Positions 1 to 6,799 of a stretch of DNA of 8,899 nucleotides are shown piece after piece; positions within the stretch are counted from its first letter, which is position 1; every line of letters starts with the position of its first letter. The notes below the pieces were generated by a model. The model saw only the letters and a program-made list of their open reading frames with translations. It made no database searches and was not told the DNA's origin. Source of the DNA: DAOTXK01 sp034435395. GTDB lineage: Bacteria > Chloroflexota > Anaerolineae > Aggregatilineales > Ch27. Where the stretch lies: NCBI GenBank assembly GCA_034435395.1, contig DAOTXK010000295.1, positions 1 through 8,899 of the forward strand. The letters are read 5' to 3'. A program made the translations under genes and the position numbers.

Positions 1-111
1 GCCCACTACTTCAAGAGAGCGCGGGCTTTTCTGGAAGCGCTTGCGCCAGGGTTCCCTCCTGTGGCCGCGCTGTGTGACTTGGTGCGCGGGTTGATGGGGC
101 GTGGGGCGTAG
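1..111 (+). CDS. C-terminal end of an unidentified protein (partial, cut by window edge)
   Basis: An open frame runs from the first base to a TAG stop and encodes 36 residues, beginning AHYFKRARAF and ending LVRGLMGRGA. The composition (alternating Ala/Leu/Arg, GC-rich third positions) is like a real helical C-terminus. The start lies outside the window. The stop is only 9 bases from the stop of the convergent hemW gene, and no hairpin separates them. I do not recognise the family. An open frame this short can also arise by chance, so the call rests on the codon pattern and on the tight convergent packing. Confidence 0.45.
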   Translation, partial: AHYFKRARAFLEALAPGFPPVAALCDLVRGLMGRGA

Positions 112-120
112 GGTTCTTGA

Positions 121-1308
121 CTACACGAAGAAACTGAAGACCTGGTTCGCGACTAACCGCCCTTGCGGAGTCAGGACAATACGATCAGGGTGAATATCGA
201 TCAGTCCCCATCCAGACAACCGCTCAAGTTCCGGGCCAAAATAAGTCTCCACCGGCTCGCCGAAGCGCTGGACGAACCAGGTGCGCGACACGCCTTCGGT
301 TGTCAGTCGCAGACCCAGGAACAGGCTTTCTGACCGCGCCTGGGCCTCGCTCACCGGCTCGACACCCGCCAGATTTACGGCAGGCGACAGCAGAAAACGG
401 TGTCTCTTTTCCCGCCATTCTGGCGGCCCATCAAGCCGATCAATATACTCGCGGGGAGACCTGACCACATCATAGCGAAGCGCATCGACAAATCCATGTG
501 CCCCAGCTCCGAACCCCAGGTAGGGCCGATATCTCCAATACTGTAAATTGTGCCGGCAGGTGTAACCAGGACGCGCCCAATTGCTGATCTCGTACTGCTG
601 AAGACCGGCCTGCGGCAAGACTTCACTGGCATACTCGTACATATCGGCTGCCAGGTCTGGATCGGGCCTGTTCAGCTCGCCGCGCTCCAGCCAGGCATCC
701 ATCGCCGTATCCGGTTCCACGCTCAGGGCATAAAGAGAAAGGTGTTCTGGAGCCAGTTCAAGCGCCCGTCGCAGAGTGCATCTCCAACTGGCCAGAGTCT
801 GTCCGGGTGCGCCATATATCAGATCAAGGTTGACGTTCTCAAAGCCCGCCCGGCGAGCTTCTTTCACCGCCAGGACAACGTCATCCCAGTCATGCCCGCG
901 ATTGAACAGCCGAAGGTCAGCCTGTTGCGCAGACTGCGCCCCCACGCTCAGCCGGGTCACGCCCAGCCCCCGCGCCGCCTGGAAATCAATCCTGCCCGCG
1001 GGTGTGGGGTTGGCCTCCATGGTTATCTCAGCATCCTCGGATAAGGCAAAGGCACTCCTCACCGCCTCAAGTATCCGTCCCAATTGATGGGCTGACAGGA
1101 TGCTGGGTGTCCCGCCGCCCAGGTAGACTGTATGCGCGTCAGGGCGCTCCCTCGTTCGGCCCACCCCGATGATCTCCCTACACAAGGCATCGACGTACCA
1201 GGGGATAAGCGCTTCCAACCCCGCATATGTGTTAGACGCGCAATAAGAGCATCGTCGATGACAGAAAGGAAGGTGCAGGTATATGGCCAAAGCCGATCCA
1301 GGCTCCAT
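121..1308 (-). CDS. hemW: HemW family radical SAM protein (heme chaperone, oxygen-independent coproporphyrinogen III oxidase-like)
   Basis: This is a 395-residue cytosolic protein, the usual length for HemW. HemW proteins bind heme and a 4Fe-4S cluster and are thought to deliver heme to respiratory enzymes; many are misannotated as coproporphyrinogen oxidases. Visible landmarks, numbered from the ATG at 1308, are YLHLPFC, then the CxxxCxxC cluster motif at Cys16, Cys20 and Cys23, GGGTPS, the SVGAQS segment, DLIYGAPGQT, and the C-terminal YEISNWARPG...HNLQYW...GFGAGAHGF block. The cluster motif is followed by AS rather than the DF common in HemW. In-frame GTG (1311) and TTG (1317) codons lie just upstream; ATG was preferred because YLHLPFC then sits close to the N-terminus, but no start has a strong Shine-Dalgarno. 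It is divergent from the kinase operon and convergent with the partial gene at the left edge. The family call is sure; function as a heme chaperone rather than an oxidase is inferred from family type. Confidence 0.93.
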   Translation of the reverse strand: MEPGSALAIYLHLPFCHRRCSYCASNTYAGLEALIPWYVDALCREIIGVGRTRERPDAHTVYLGGGTPSILSAHQLGRILEAVRSAFALSEDAEITMEANPTPAGRIDFQAARGLGVTRLSVGAQSAQQADLRLFNRGHDWDDVVLAVKEARRAGFENVNLDLIYGAPGQTLASWRCTLRRALELAPEHLSLYALSVEPDTAMDAWLERGELNRPDPDLAADMYEYASEVLPQAGLQQYEISNWARPGYTCRHNLQYWRYRPYLGFGAGAHGFVDALRYDVVRSPREYIDRLDGPPEWREKRHRFLLSPAVNLAGVEPVSEAQARSESLFLGLRLTTEGVSRTWFVQRFGEPVETYFGPELERLSGWGLIDIHPDRIVLTPQGRLVANQVFSFFV

Positions 1309-1330
1309 CACATTCAACCCATCAAGTAGA

Positions 1331-1359
1331 TTGCACGAACCCCTCTACGCCACTATAAT
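1331..1359 (+). promoter_or_regulatory. Candidate sigma-70-type promoter of the kinase operon
   Basis: A perfect TATAAT -10 box (1354-1359) lies exactly 17 bases downstream of TTGCAC (1331-1336), which keeps the TTG core of the -35 consensus. Transcription would begin near 1366, leaving a leader of about 78 bases before the kinase ATG at 1444. This is the only convincing promoter in the 135-base divergent region. No equally good match was found for hemW on the minus strand. Confidence 0.6.
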
Positions 1360-1372
1360 AACCTAAACCTCA

Positions 1373-1385
1373 TGATATCTTATCA
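1373..1385. promoter_or_regulatory. Short AT-rich inverted repeat in the kinase leader (possible operator)
   Basis: The sequence TGATA-TCT-TATCA is a perfect 5+5 inverted repeat with a 3-base centre. It starts about 14 bases downstream of the -10 box, where a repressor could block transcription. As an RNA hairpin it would be weak because it is AU-rich. It is short enough to be chance. Confidence 0.2.
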
Positions 1386-1443
1386 GTATCGACACCATAA
1401 CTGTAACACGAACTGAGCGCAGAAGATTAGGACGCTTCTCCAG

Positions 1444-3348
1444 ATGGTTGATACAACTAAACTCAGCAACCTGCCAGACAGTCCTCAAGGGCATTCCTTA
1501 CAACCAGGCACAGTCCTACAGAACCGCTGGCGCATCATGGGAGTGCTGGGCGTTGGCGGCATGGCCTCGGTTTATAAAGCGCGCGATCTCAGGTTTCCTA
1601 ACGTCACCCGATATGTGGCGGTTAAGGAGATGCTCAATCTGGCCACCGACCCCCATATTCGGGAGATGACTATTCGCAACTTTGAGCGGGAAGCCGATAT
1701 CCTGGCCTCTTTGAGTCATCCCGCCATGCCGGAAATCTACGACTATTTCTCCGACGCCAACCATGTCTACCTGGTGATGGAGTTCATCAGCGGTAAAGAC
1801 CTGGAAGCCATCCTCAACTCGATCAGTATGGAGAAGATCTCCATAGAAACGATACGCAAATGGGCCATCGAGTTGTGTGATGTGCTGGCCTACTTACACG
1901 AGCACGAAGGGGATCCGATCATCTTCCGCGATGTCAAACCTTCCAATATCATGATCGACCAGCATGGGAACGTGCGGCTGATCGACTTCGGCATCGCCAA
2001 AGTATTCGAATCCGGGCAAAAGGGCACCATGATCGGCACGGAAGGGTACTCCGCGCCTGAGCAATACAAGGGCGAGGCCACGCCGCTGAGTGACATCTAC
2101 GCGGTCGGTGCTACCCTGCACCACATCATGACCCGGCGCGATCCCAGATTAGAGCCGCCCTTCAGCTTTTCCGAGCGCCCTATTCGCAACTTCAACAGCC
2201 GAGTGCCTGAGGCCCTGGAAGCCATCGTCATGCGCGCGCTGGCCTATGAACCGGAAGAACGTTTTCCGTCAGCGCGGGATATGAAAGCGGCCCTGGAAAA
2301 ACTGGGCCGTTCCCGCGTGGGCGACATTGCATCGGTAGGGGCGGATGTTGAAGAAGGGGCGCTGGCGGAGGAAGGCGGTTCGGTTGTCCCTATCTGGAAG
2401 TTCCGCTGCGAGGATGAGGTCCGCTCGTCGCCAGTCGTCTACGGCGGCACCGTATACGTGGGAACCTACGATAACAACCTTTACGCCCTGCAGGCCAGCG
2501 ATGGGGCCTTCAAATGGAAGTTCGCGACCGAAGGCGGCCTCGCCGCCTCACCAGCGCTTGACCTGGATAATCACATCGTCATCATCGGGTCTGAAGACAC
2601 GCTCGTCTATGCCATTGACATGCACACCGGACGCATCGTCTGGACGATCATGACCGAACGACCAGTGCGCTGCACGGCCCGCGTGGCGCATGGACACGTC
2701 TTCTTTGGCAGTGACGATGGCAGACTGTACGCGGCCAAATCCAGCAATGGGCGGGTGATCTGGAAGTACGATGCAGGGGGGCCGATCCGCACTCAGCCTT
2801 TCGTCACCGACGAACACATTATCTTTGGGGCCGAAACTGGTGAAATCATCGGCCTCGATCTGGGCGGCACGCCAAAATGGCGATACCGGGCCCGGCGCGG
2901 CGTCACTTCCTCGCCGGTCGTCTATGAAGGGGTAGTCTATTTCGGGTCCAACGACTGGCACGTCTACGCCTTCGACATTAAGAATGCCTATGCCATCTGG
3001 CGGTTCCGCACCCAGAAACCAGTCTGGTCCAGCCCGGCCATCGATCCAGAGAACAAATCCCTTTACGTCGGGTCAGTGGATGGTTGCCTGTATGCGCTGG
3101 ACATTGAGTCCGGCAAAGAGCGCTGGAAATTCGAAACCAAGAATCAGATCACATCTTCCCCGGCGTTGGCTAACGGAGCCGTGTACTTTGGCGGCATTGA
3201 CCAAAATGTCTACTGCGTAGACGCCAAAACTGGCCGGTTGCGCTGGAGTTTCGCAACCGGGGGGCCTATTCCGTCATCACCTTTTATCCTGGACAACGTA
3301 GTCTATATCGGCTCGGCTGATCACCACATCTACGCTTTGACGGCGTAA
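1444..3348 (+). CDS. Ser/Thr protein kinase with C-terminal eight-bladed PQQ-like beta-propeller
   Basis: The protein has 634 residues. A Hanks-type kinase domain spans about 27-287: glycine loop LGVGGMASVY (35-44), ATP-anchoring Lys61 in VAVKEM, helix-C Glu83, catalytic loop FRDVKPSN (Asp163, Lys165, Asn168), DFG at 181-183 and APE at 204-206. The HRD His is Phe, as is common in kinases of this subgroup. The activation loop is short, with Thr195 and Thr199 as the obvious threonines. Residues 288-315 form a polar linker. Residues 316-634 hold eight repeats of 39-42 residues, each with a Trp (318, 358, 400, 440, 479, 519, 561, 601) and a G-[ST]-x-D-type turn; the fourth turn is degenerate. There is no signal peptide and no membrane segment, so both halves should be cytosolic. 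A TTAGGA at 1427-1432 could serve as ribosome site. As first gene of the operon it is the likely writer for the adjacent phosphatase and FHA reader. Substrates and the propeller ligand are unknown. Confidence 0.93.
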   Translation: MVDTTKLSNLPDSPQGHSLQPGTVLQNRWRIMGVLGVGGMASVYKARDLRFPNVTRYVAVKEMLNLATDPHIREMTIRNFEREADILASLSHPAMPEIYDYFSDANHVYLVMEFISGKDLEAILNSISMEKISIETIRKWAIELCDVLAYLHEHEGDPIIFRDVKPSNIMIDQHGNVRLIDFGIAKVFESGQKGTMIGTEGYSAPEQYKGEATPLSDIYAVGATLHHIMTRRDPRLEPPFSFSERPIRNFNSRVPEALEAIVMRALAYEPEERFPSARDMKAALEKLGRSRVGDIASVGADVEEGALAEEGGSVVPIWKFRCEDEVRSSPVVYGGTVYVGTYDNNLYALQASDGAFKWKFATEGGLAASPALDLDNHIVIIGSEDTLVYAIDMHTGRIVWTIMTERPVRCTARVAHGHVFFGSDDGRLYAAKSSNGRVIWKYDAGGPIRTQPFVTDEHIIFGAETGEIIGLDLGGTPKWRYRARRGVTSSPVVYEGVVYFGSNDWHVYAFDIKNAYAIWRFRTQKPVWSSPAIDPENKSLYVGSVDGCLYALDIESGKERWKFETKNQITSSPALANGAVYFGGIDQNVYCVDAKTGRLRWSFATGGPIPSSPFILDNVVYIGSADHHIYALTA

Positions 3349-3371
3349 CCCTCGGCGGAGAAAACAGCATC

Positions 3372-4367
3372 ATGAACATCCTGCGGCGCATCTTGGGGCT
3401 TGAGCCAACAGCCATCAAAGGCAGAGTTAAAGCAGTCATGCCTCCACAGGCGACGGAGGGAGATGCCGCCCTGGAAGACCTGACCGCTGGAGCAATCGGT
3501 CTTTCTGAACCCCCTGCCGAGGAACATCCGCCCATCCTGGGGGCCACGCGCCAGCTGCCCACCCTGGAGAGCGCGCTGGCCCAGCGCCCCAATCAGCACA
3601 TCGTCTACGGACAGCGGTCCGATGTGGGAATGGTCCGGAGCAATAACCAGGACTCAGTCCTGTCCTTTTTCGTTTCGCAAGGTAATGTCGATAACGTTGC
3701 TGATTTTGGCTTGTTCATCGTGGCAGACGGCATGGGAGGCCATCACGATGGAGAAAAAGCTTCCGCCATTGCGGCTCGTGTGCTGGCCAAGCAGGTCGCG
3801 AGCAAAATTGTCCTGCCCATGCTCATCAACAGCGACCACGAGCCTGACCAGCCCACTGCCACTGAGATTCTGATGGAGGCCGTGAAACTCGCCAACGAAG
3901 TTGTGGTCAATACCATTCCTGAAGGAGGAACGACCATTACTGCCGCTGCCTTGTTCGGTGATATCGTCCACGTGGTGCATGTGGGCGACAGCCGGGCATA
4001 CCTGGCCACCAAGGAATTTGGCCTGGAGCAGATTACCCGCGATCACTCGCTCGTGCAAAGACTGATCGAGCTTGATCAACTTACACCGGAAGAGGCGGCC
4101 CAACATCCCCAGAAAAATGTGCTCTATCGGGCAATCGGCCAGAGCGACAACCTGGAAGTGGACACCGTAACACGGCGGCTGCCCGCTGAGTCTTACTTGT
4201 TGTTGTGCACCGATGGTCTCTGGAACATGGTCCCGGAAGCCCAGGTACTGGACATTATCCTGAATTCGGCCTCGCCACAGGATGCCTGCGATCGTCTGGT
4301 TGGCGCCGCGAACGCCTGCGGCGGCTCCGATAACATTTCAGCCATCTTACTGCAGATCCCAAGCTGA
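3372..4367 (+). CDS. PP2C-family Ser/Thr protein phosphatase with N-terminal extension
   Basis: A 331-residue metal-dependent phosphatase expected to reverse phosphorylation by the upstream kinase, whose stop is 23 bases away. The PP2C domain starts near residue 78 and shows the full motif series: SDVGMVRSNNQD (Asp94), VADGMGG (Asp119, Gly120), GGTTITAA (185-192), HVGDSRAY (Asp206), ITRDHSLVQRL, LYRAIG, LLCTDGLW (Asp281) and the closing GGSDNIS (Asp320, Asn321). The metal-binding aspartates are therefore intact. The first 70 residues are not part of the catalytic domain. They begin MNILRRILGL, a short amphipathic stretch, and continue as a Pro/Ala/Glu-rich tail containing ATRQLP at 58-63. That motif recurs in similar form in the FHA protein of the same operon. 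No membrane segment is present. The GGCGGAG ahead of the ATG is a plausible ribosome site. Family is certain; the substrate pairing is inferred from gene order. Confidence 0.94.
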   Translation: MNILRRILGLEPTAIKGRVKAVMPPQATEGDAALEDLTAGAIGLSEPPAEEHPPILGATRQLPTLESALAQRPNQHIVYGQRSDVGMVRSNNQDSVLSFFVSQGNVDNVADFGLFIVADGMGGHHDGEKASAIAARVLAKQVASKIVLPMLINSDHEPDQPTATEILMEAVKLANEVVVNTIPEGGTTITAAALFGDIVHVVHVGDSRAYLATKEFGLEQITRDHSLVQRLIELDQLTPEEAAQHPQKNVLYRAIGQSDNLEVDTVTRRLPAESYLLLCTDGLWNMVPEAQVLDIILNSASPQDACDRLVGAANACGGSDNISAILLQIPS

Positions 4368-4415
4368 CCCACATGCTCGCAATCGCTCTTGACAGGCAGG
4401 GACAACGGTGGTCAG

Positions 4416-5918
4416 ATGAAAACGACCCAGGACTATTATGCCATTCTGGGTGTTCCCCCGGAAGCGCATGCGGATGACATCAAAGCGGCTTACCGACGTG
4501 CCGCGCGCCGCTTCCACCCGGACGTGAACGCCAACCCCGGAGCGGCCACTCAATTTCGCGACATCGCGGCGGCTTACGAAGTCCTGGCGAACGAATCGGC
4601 GCGTCGGGAATACGATCTTGCGCTCAAACGAGATGGGTTTCCTCTCCCCTATTACAGCCTGCGGGTGACCCCGAGCAAACGTGTGTTAACGCCCCTGGAT
4701 GAACCGCAGGTCATCTACCTTCTGATTGAGATTATCCCGGAGATGCGCTACGCCCGTGAAGACAGTCGCAGCGCCTCCCTCAACCTGTCCCTGGTTATCG
4801 ACCGCAGCACGTCCATGAAAGGCCCTCGGCTGGACCGCGTGAAGCAAGCCGCCCATCGTATCATTGACAGCCTGGGGCCTGATGACATCTTGTCGGTCAT
4901 CTCATTTAGCGACCGGGCAGAGGTCGTCTTCCGGGCCACGCCAGTGCTTGAGAAACCCACGCTCAAAGCGATGGTCAGCACCATGGCCGCCAGCGGGGGC
5001 ACCGAGATTTTTCAGGGACTGAAAGCGGGCATCGCGGAGTTGCGCCGGTCGCTAAACCCCAGGTATGTCAATCATCTGATACTGTTGACCGACGGCCAGA
5101 CCTACGGCGACGAACAGCACTGTCTGGACCTGGCTAATGAAGTTAATAAAGAAGGCATTGGCATCAGCGCCATCGGGATCGGACAGGAATGGAACGATGT
5201 CTTTCTCGATAACCTGGCGTCATCCACGGGTGGCACTTCAGAATATATCAACTCGCCTTCCGCGGTTGTGCGCTTCCTGAATGACCACGTCAGGAGCCTG
5301 GGGGCCGCTTTTGCTGAGCGGCTTCGGCTGTCCGTCGCGCCGGACAACGATGTCACCCTGGAATACGCATTCAAGCTCACCCCAAGTCCTCAACCCCTGC
5401 CCGTCGGCGAGCAAGTTATCCCGCTGGGAAGCCTGGAAAAAGACCGCCCCATCAGCGTGATACTGCAACTGCAAATGCCCCCCCTGACTCAGGAAGGCTT
5501 CCGAACTGCCATCCGTCTGGATGCAACAGGCGACATCCTGTATGACGGCTTTCGCGATTTTAAGGTCATCAGTGACTTCTCGGTGGAGGTTTCCAAGAGT
5601 GCAGCTCAGGCACCGCCGCCGCTGGCCATCCTGGACGCGCTGGGAAAGCTCACCCTTTATCGAATGCAGGAAAAGGCGCAGGAAGCGATCGCCGAAGGGC
5701 GGGTGCAGGAAGCCACGCGCCGACTGGAAAGTCTGGCCACTCGTCTGCTGGAGAGCGGGCAGGAGAATCTGGCCCATGCCGCCATCGCCGAAGCCCGAAG
5801 AGTGGCCCGCACAGCCATGCTGTCTGAGGAAGGTCAGAAGACCCTCAAGTATGGCACACGTGCCCTGCTCCTGGCTGCCCCGGCTGACGATCTGTCGTCC
5901 GACCAGGATTCAGGATAA
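4416..5918 (+). CDS. J-domain / von Willebrand factor A fusion protein
   Basis: A 500-residue protein. Residues 5-70 form a complete J-domain: YYAILGV, helix II DDIKAAYRRAARRFHPD with HPD at 34-36, then the helix III segment AAAYEVLANE. It should be able to stimulate an Hsp70 ATPase. There is no Gly/Phe region or zinc finger. A VWA domain follows at about 122-285 with a full MIDAS site: DRSTS (Asp129, Ser131, Ser133), Thr196 in GGTEIFQG, and LTDGQ (Asp226). Next come a beta-rich part (about 290-385) and a charged helical tail (about 392-472), which may mediate assembly. No signal peptide or membrane segment is seen, so it is probably cytosolic. An in-frame TTG at 4389 would add nine residues; the ATG was chosen because the J-domain begins right after it and GGTGG lies just upstream. 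It sits 48 bases after the phosphatase and 41 before the FHA gene. VWA, PP2C and kinase genes also occur together in TerY-P triads, but the J-domain is an unusual partner. The specific function is unknown. Confidence 0.9.
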   Translation: MKTTQDYYAILGVPPEAHADDIKAAYRRAARRFHPDVNANPGAATQFRDIAAAYEVLANESARREYDLALKRDGFPLPYYSLRVTPSKRVLTPLDEPQVIYLLIEIIPEMRYAREDSRSASLNLSLVIDRSTSMKGPRLDRVKQAAHRIIDSLGPDDILSVISFSDRAEVVFRATPVLEKPTLKAMVSTMAASGGTEIFQGLKAGIAELRRSLNPRYVNHLILLTDGQTYGDEQHCLDLANEVNKEGIGISAIGIGQEWNDVFLDNLASSTGGTSEYINSPSAVVRFLNDHVRSLGAAFAERLRLSVAPDNDVTLEYAFKLTPSPQPLPVGEQVIPLGSLEKDRPISVILQLQMPPLTQEGFRTAIRLDATGDILYDGFRDFKVISDFSVEVSKSAAQAPPPLAILDALGKLTLYRMQEKAQEAIAEGRVQEATRRLESLATRLLESGQENLAHAAIAEARRVARTAMLSEEGQKTLKYGTRALLLAAPADDLSSDQDSG

Positions 5919-5944
5919 CGATTTCTGTTCAAACCAACAAGAAC

Positions 5945-5952
5945 AGGAAAGG
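5945..5952 (+). promoter_or_regulatory. Strong ribosome binding site of the FHA gene
   Basis: AGGAAAGG lies 7 bases before the ATG at 5960. It fixes the start so that the zinc-ribbon cysteines fall at residues 4 and 7. Confidence 0.7.
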
Positions 5953-5959
5953 TTCCAGC

Positions 5960-6463
5960 ATGCAAATCTGCCCATACTGTGGACACGAGAACCGCGAAGG
6001 CACTCTGTTCTGTGAGGAATGTGGCCAGACTCTTTTTGGCGACCAGTCGGGCGCTGCTGCCGCCACCAAACAACTGCAAAACGTTCCGGACGAACTGGGA
6101 ATGAAAGCGACCTGGGGTACCGCTCGATTCAGCCGGGACGCATCCATCATCATTCACATCCGCGATGCGGCTGAACCGCTGGTATTGAAGCCCCGCCAGG
6201 AGACCATTCTGGGGCGACTTGACCCGAACAGCGATACCGTCCCCGACCTCGACCTCTCAGCGTTTGGGGCGTTGGAAAAAGGTGTGTCCCGTACACACGC
6301 CTCCGTGCGCCGGGGCGAGGACACGTTGACCCTGGTCGATCTGGGCAGTGTCAATGGCACTTACCTCAATGGGCAACGCTTGACGCCCAACCAACCCAGA
6401 GTCCTGCGTGACGGGGACGAAATTCGGCTCGGTAAACTTGTGGTTCATATTTATTTTAAGTAG
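5960..6463 (+). CDS. Zinc-ribbon and FHA domain protein (phosphothreonine reader)
   Basis: A 167-residue cytosolic protein. The N-terminus is a short zinc ribbon, CPYCG and CEECG, with ligands Cys4, Cys7, Cys18 and Cys21. A linker (about 28-60) contains ATKQLQ at 35-40. The FHA domain covers about 62-165 and has all the key phosphothreonine-binding positions: Gly85-Arg86 in ILGR, Ser100 and His103 in SRTH, and Asn122-Gly-Thr in the VNGTYLNG strand turn. FHA domains bind phosphothreonine peptides made by Hanks-type kinases, so this is the likely reader for the kinase encoded upstream. The layout recalls the actinobacterial GarA/Fha proteins, where a threonine in the N-terminal tail is phosphorylated and then bound by the protein's own FHA domain. 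Whether Thr36 plays that role here is only a hypothesis. Domain assignment is very sure; the partner is inferred. Confidence 0.94.
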   Translation: MQICPYCGHENREGTLFCEECGQTLFGDQSGAAAATKQLQNVPDELGMKATWGTARFSRDASIIIHIRDAAEPLVLKPRQETILGRLDPNSDTVPDLDLSAFGALEKGVSRTHASVRRGEDTLTLVDLGSVNGTYLNGQRLTPNQPRVLRDGDEIRLGKLVVHIYFK

Positions 6464-6487
6464 TCCGTATCCTAGGAGTTGACGGAC
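6463..6487 (+). repeat. Short inverted repeat overlapping the FHA stop codon
   Basis: GTCCGT (6463-6468) and ACGGAC (6482-6487) are perfect 6-base arms around a 13-base loop that contains the palindrome CCTAGG. There is no U-run after it, so it is not a typical terminator. It could lower expression of the downstream genes or stabilise the 3' end of processed messages, or be chance. Confidence 0.2.
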
Positions 6488-6512
6488 CTACCCCCATCAT
6501 GCCTGCGTGGCC

Positions 6513-6521
6513 AGGAGAGGA
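6513..6521 (+). promoter_or_regulatory. Near-ideal ribosome binding site deciding the start of the 80-residue protein
   Basis: AGGAGAGGA ends 6 bases before the ATG at 6528. An upstream in-frame GTG at 6507 would place this site inside the coding sequence, so ATG is the better start. Confidence 0.75.
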
Positions 6522-6527
6522 CAGTCC

Positions 6528-6770
6528 ATGACCATTTCGCTTCTGTTGCACGTCGCTGGTGATGACCCCATCGTGGTGGATGTGGAAGACCTCCCCCACC
6601 CTCAAGATCAGGTTCTGATTGGCATGAACCCGCGCTATCGAGATGGCAAAGAAGTGAGAAACGTCTTGCCGGAAGTCAACACTATCATCTTTCCCTGGTG
6701 GCGTATCAACTTCATCGAGGTTCTGCCGGGTAAGGAAGAAGAAGAGGTGTACGGCTTCTACCGCGACTGA
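6528..6770 (+). CDS. Small conserved-looking protein of unknown function (80 residues)
   Basis: I do not recognise this protein. It is real by context: a strong ribosome site, co-directional packing between the FHA and response-regulator genes (64 bases before, 29 after), and protein-like composition. The N-terminus (TISLLLHV, then IVVDVEDL) and centre (DQVLIG, NTIIFPWWRINFIEVLP at 52-68) alternate hydrophobic residues as in beta strands, with a charged NPRYRDGKEV turn (34-43), two adjacent tryptophans (57-58) and an acidic run of five Glu and Lys residues near 69-73. The pattern would suit a small SH3- or Sm-like barrel, which is only an impression. No signal peptide, membrane helix or metal motif is visible. 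Being encoded in a phosphosignalling operon, it may be an adaptor or nucleic-acid-binding accessory. Confidence 0.8.
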   Translation: MTISLLLHVAGDDPIVVDVEDLPHPQDQVLIGMNPRYRDGKEVRNVLPEVNTIIFPWWRINFIEVLPGKEEEEVYGFYRD

Positions 6771-6799
6771 TCCGACGGATAAGGATTGTTGTTCGAACC

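Noticed and set aside
550..1044. 164-codon plus-strand open frame inside hemW
   Set aside because: It overlaps conserved HemW motifs on the other strand and has an Arg/Pro-rich composition typical of shadow frames.
1402..1407. TGTAAC in the kinase leader, the reverse complement of GTTACA in the GTPase promoter, as a shared regulator site
   Set aside because: A single shared 6-mer is expected several times by chance in a window this size, and the kinase copy lacks the 10-bp repeat.
4389..4417. Perfect TTGACA at 4389-4394 as the -35 of an internal promoter for the J-VWA gene
   Set aside because: With normal spacing the -10 would fall on TCAGAT over the start codon, a poor match that would yield a transcript lacking the start.
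6479..6507. TTGACG at 6479-6484 as an internal promoter before the 80-residue gene
   Set aside because: No -10-like sequence occurs at 16-18 bases downstream.
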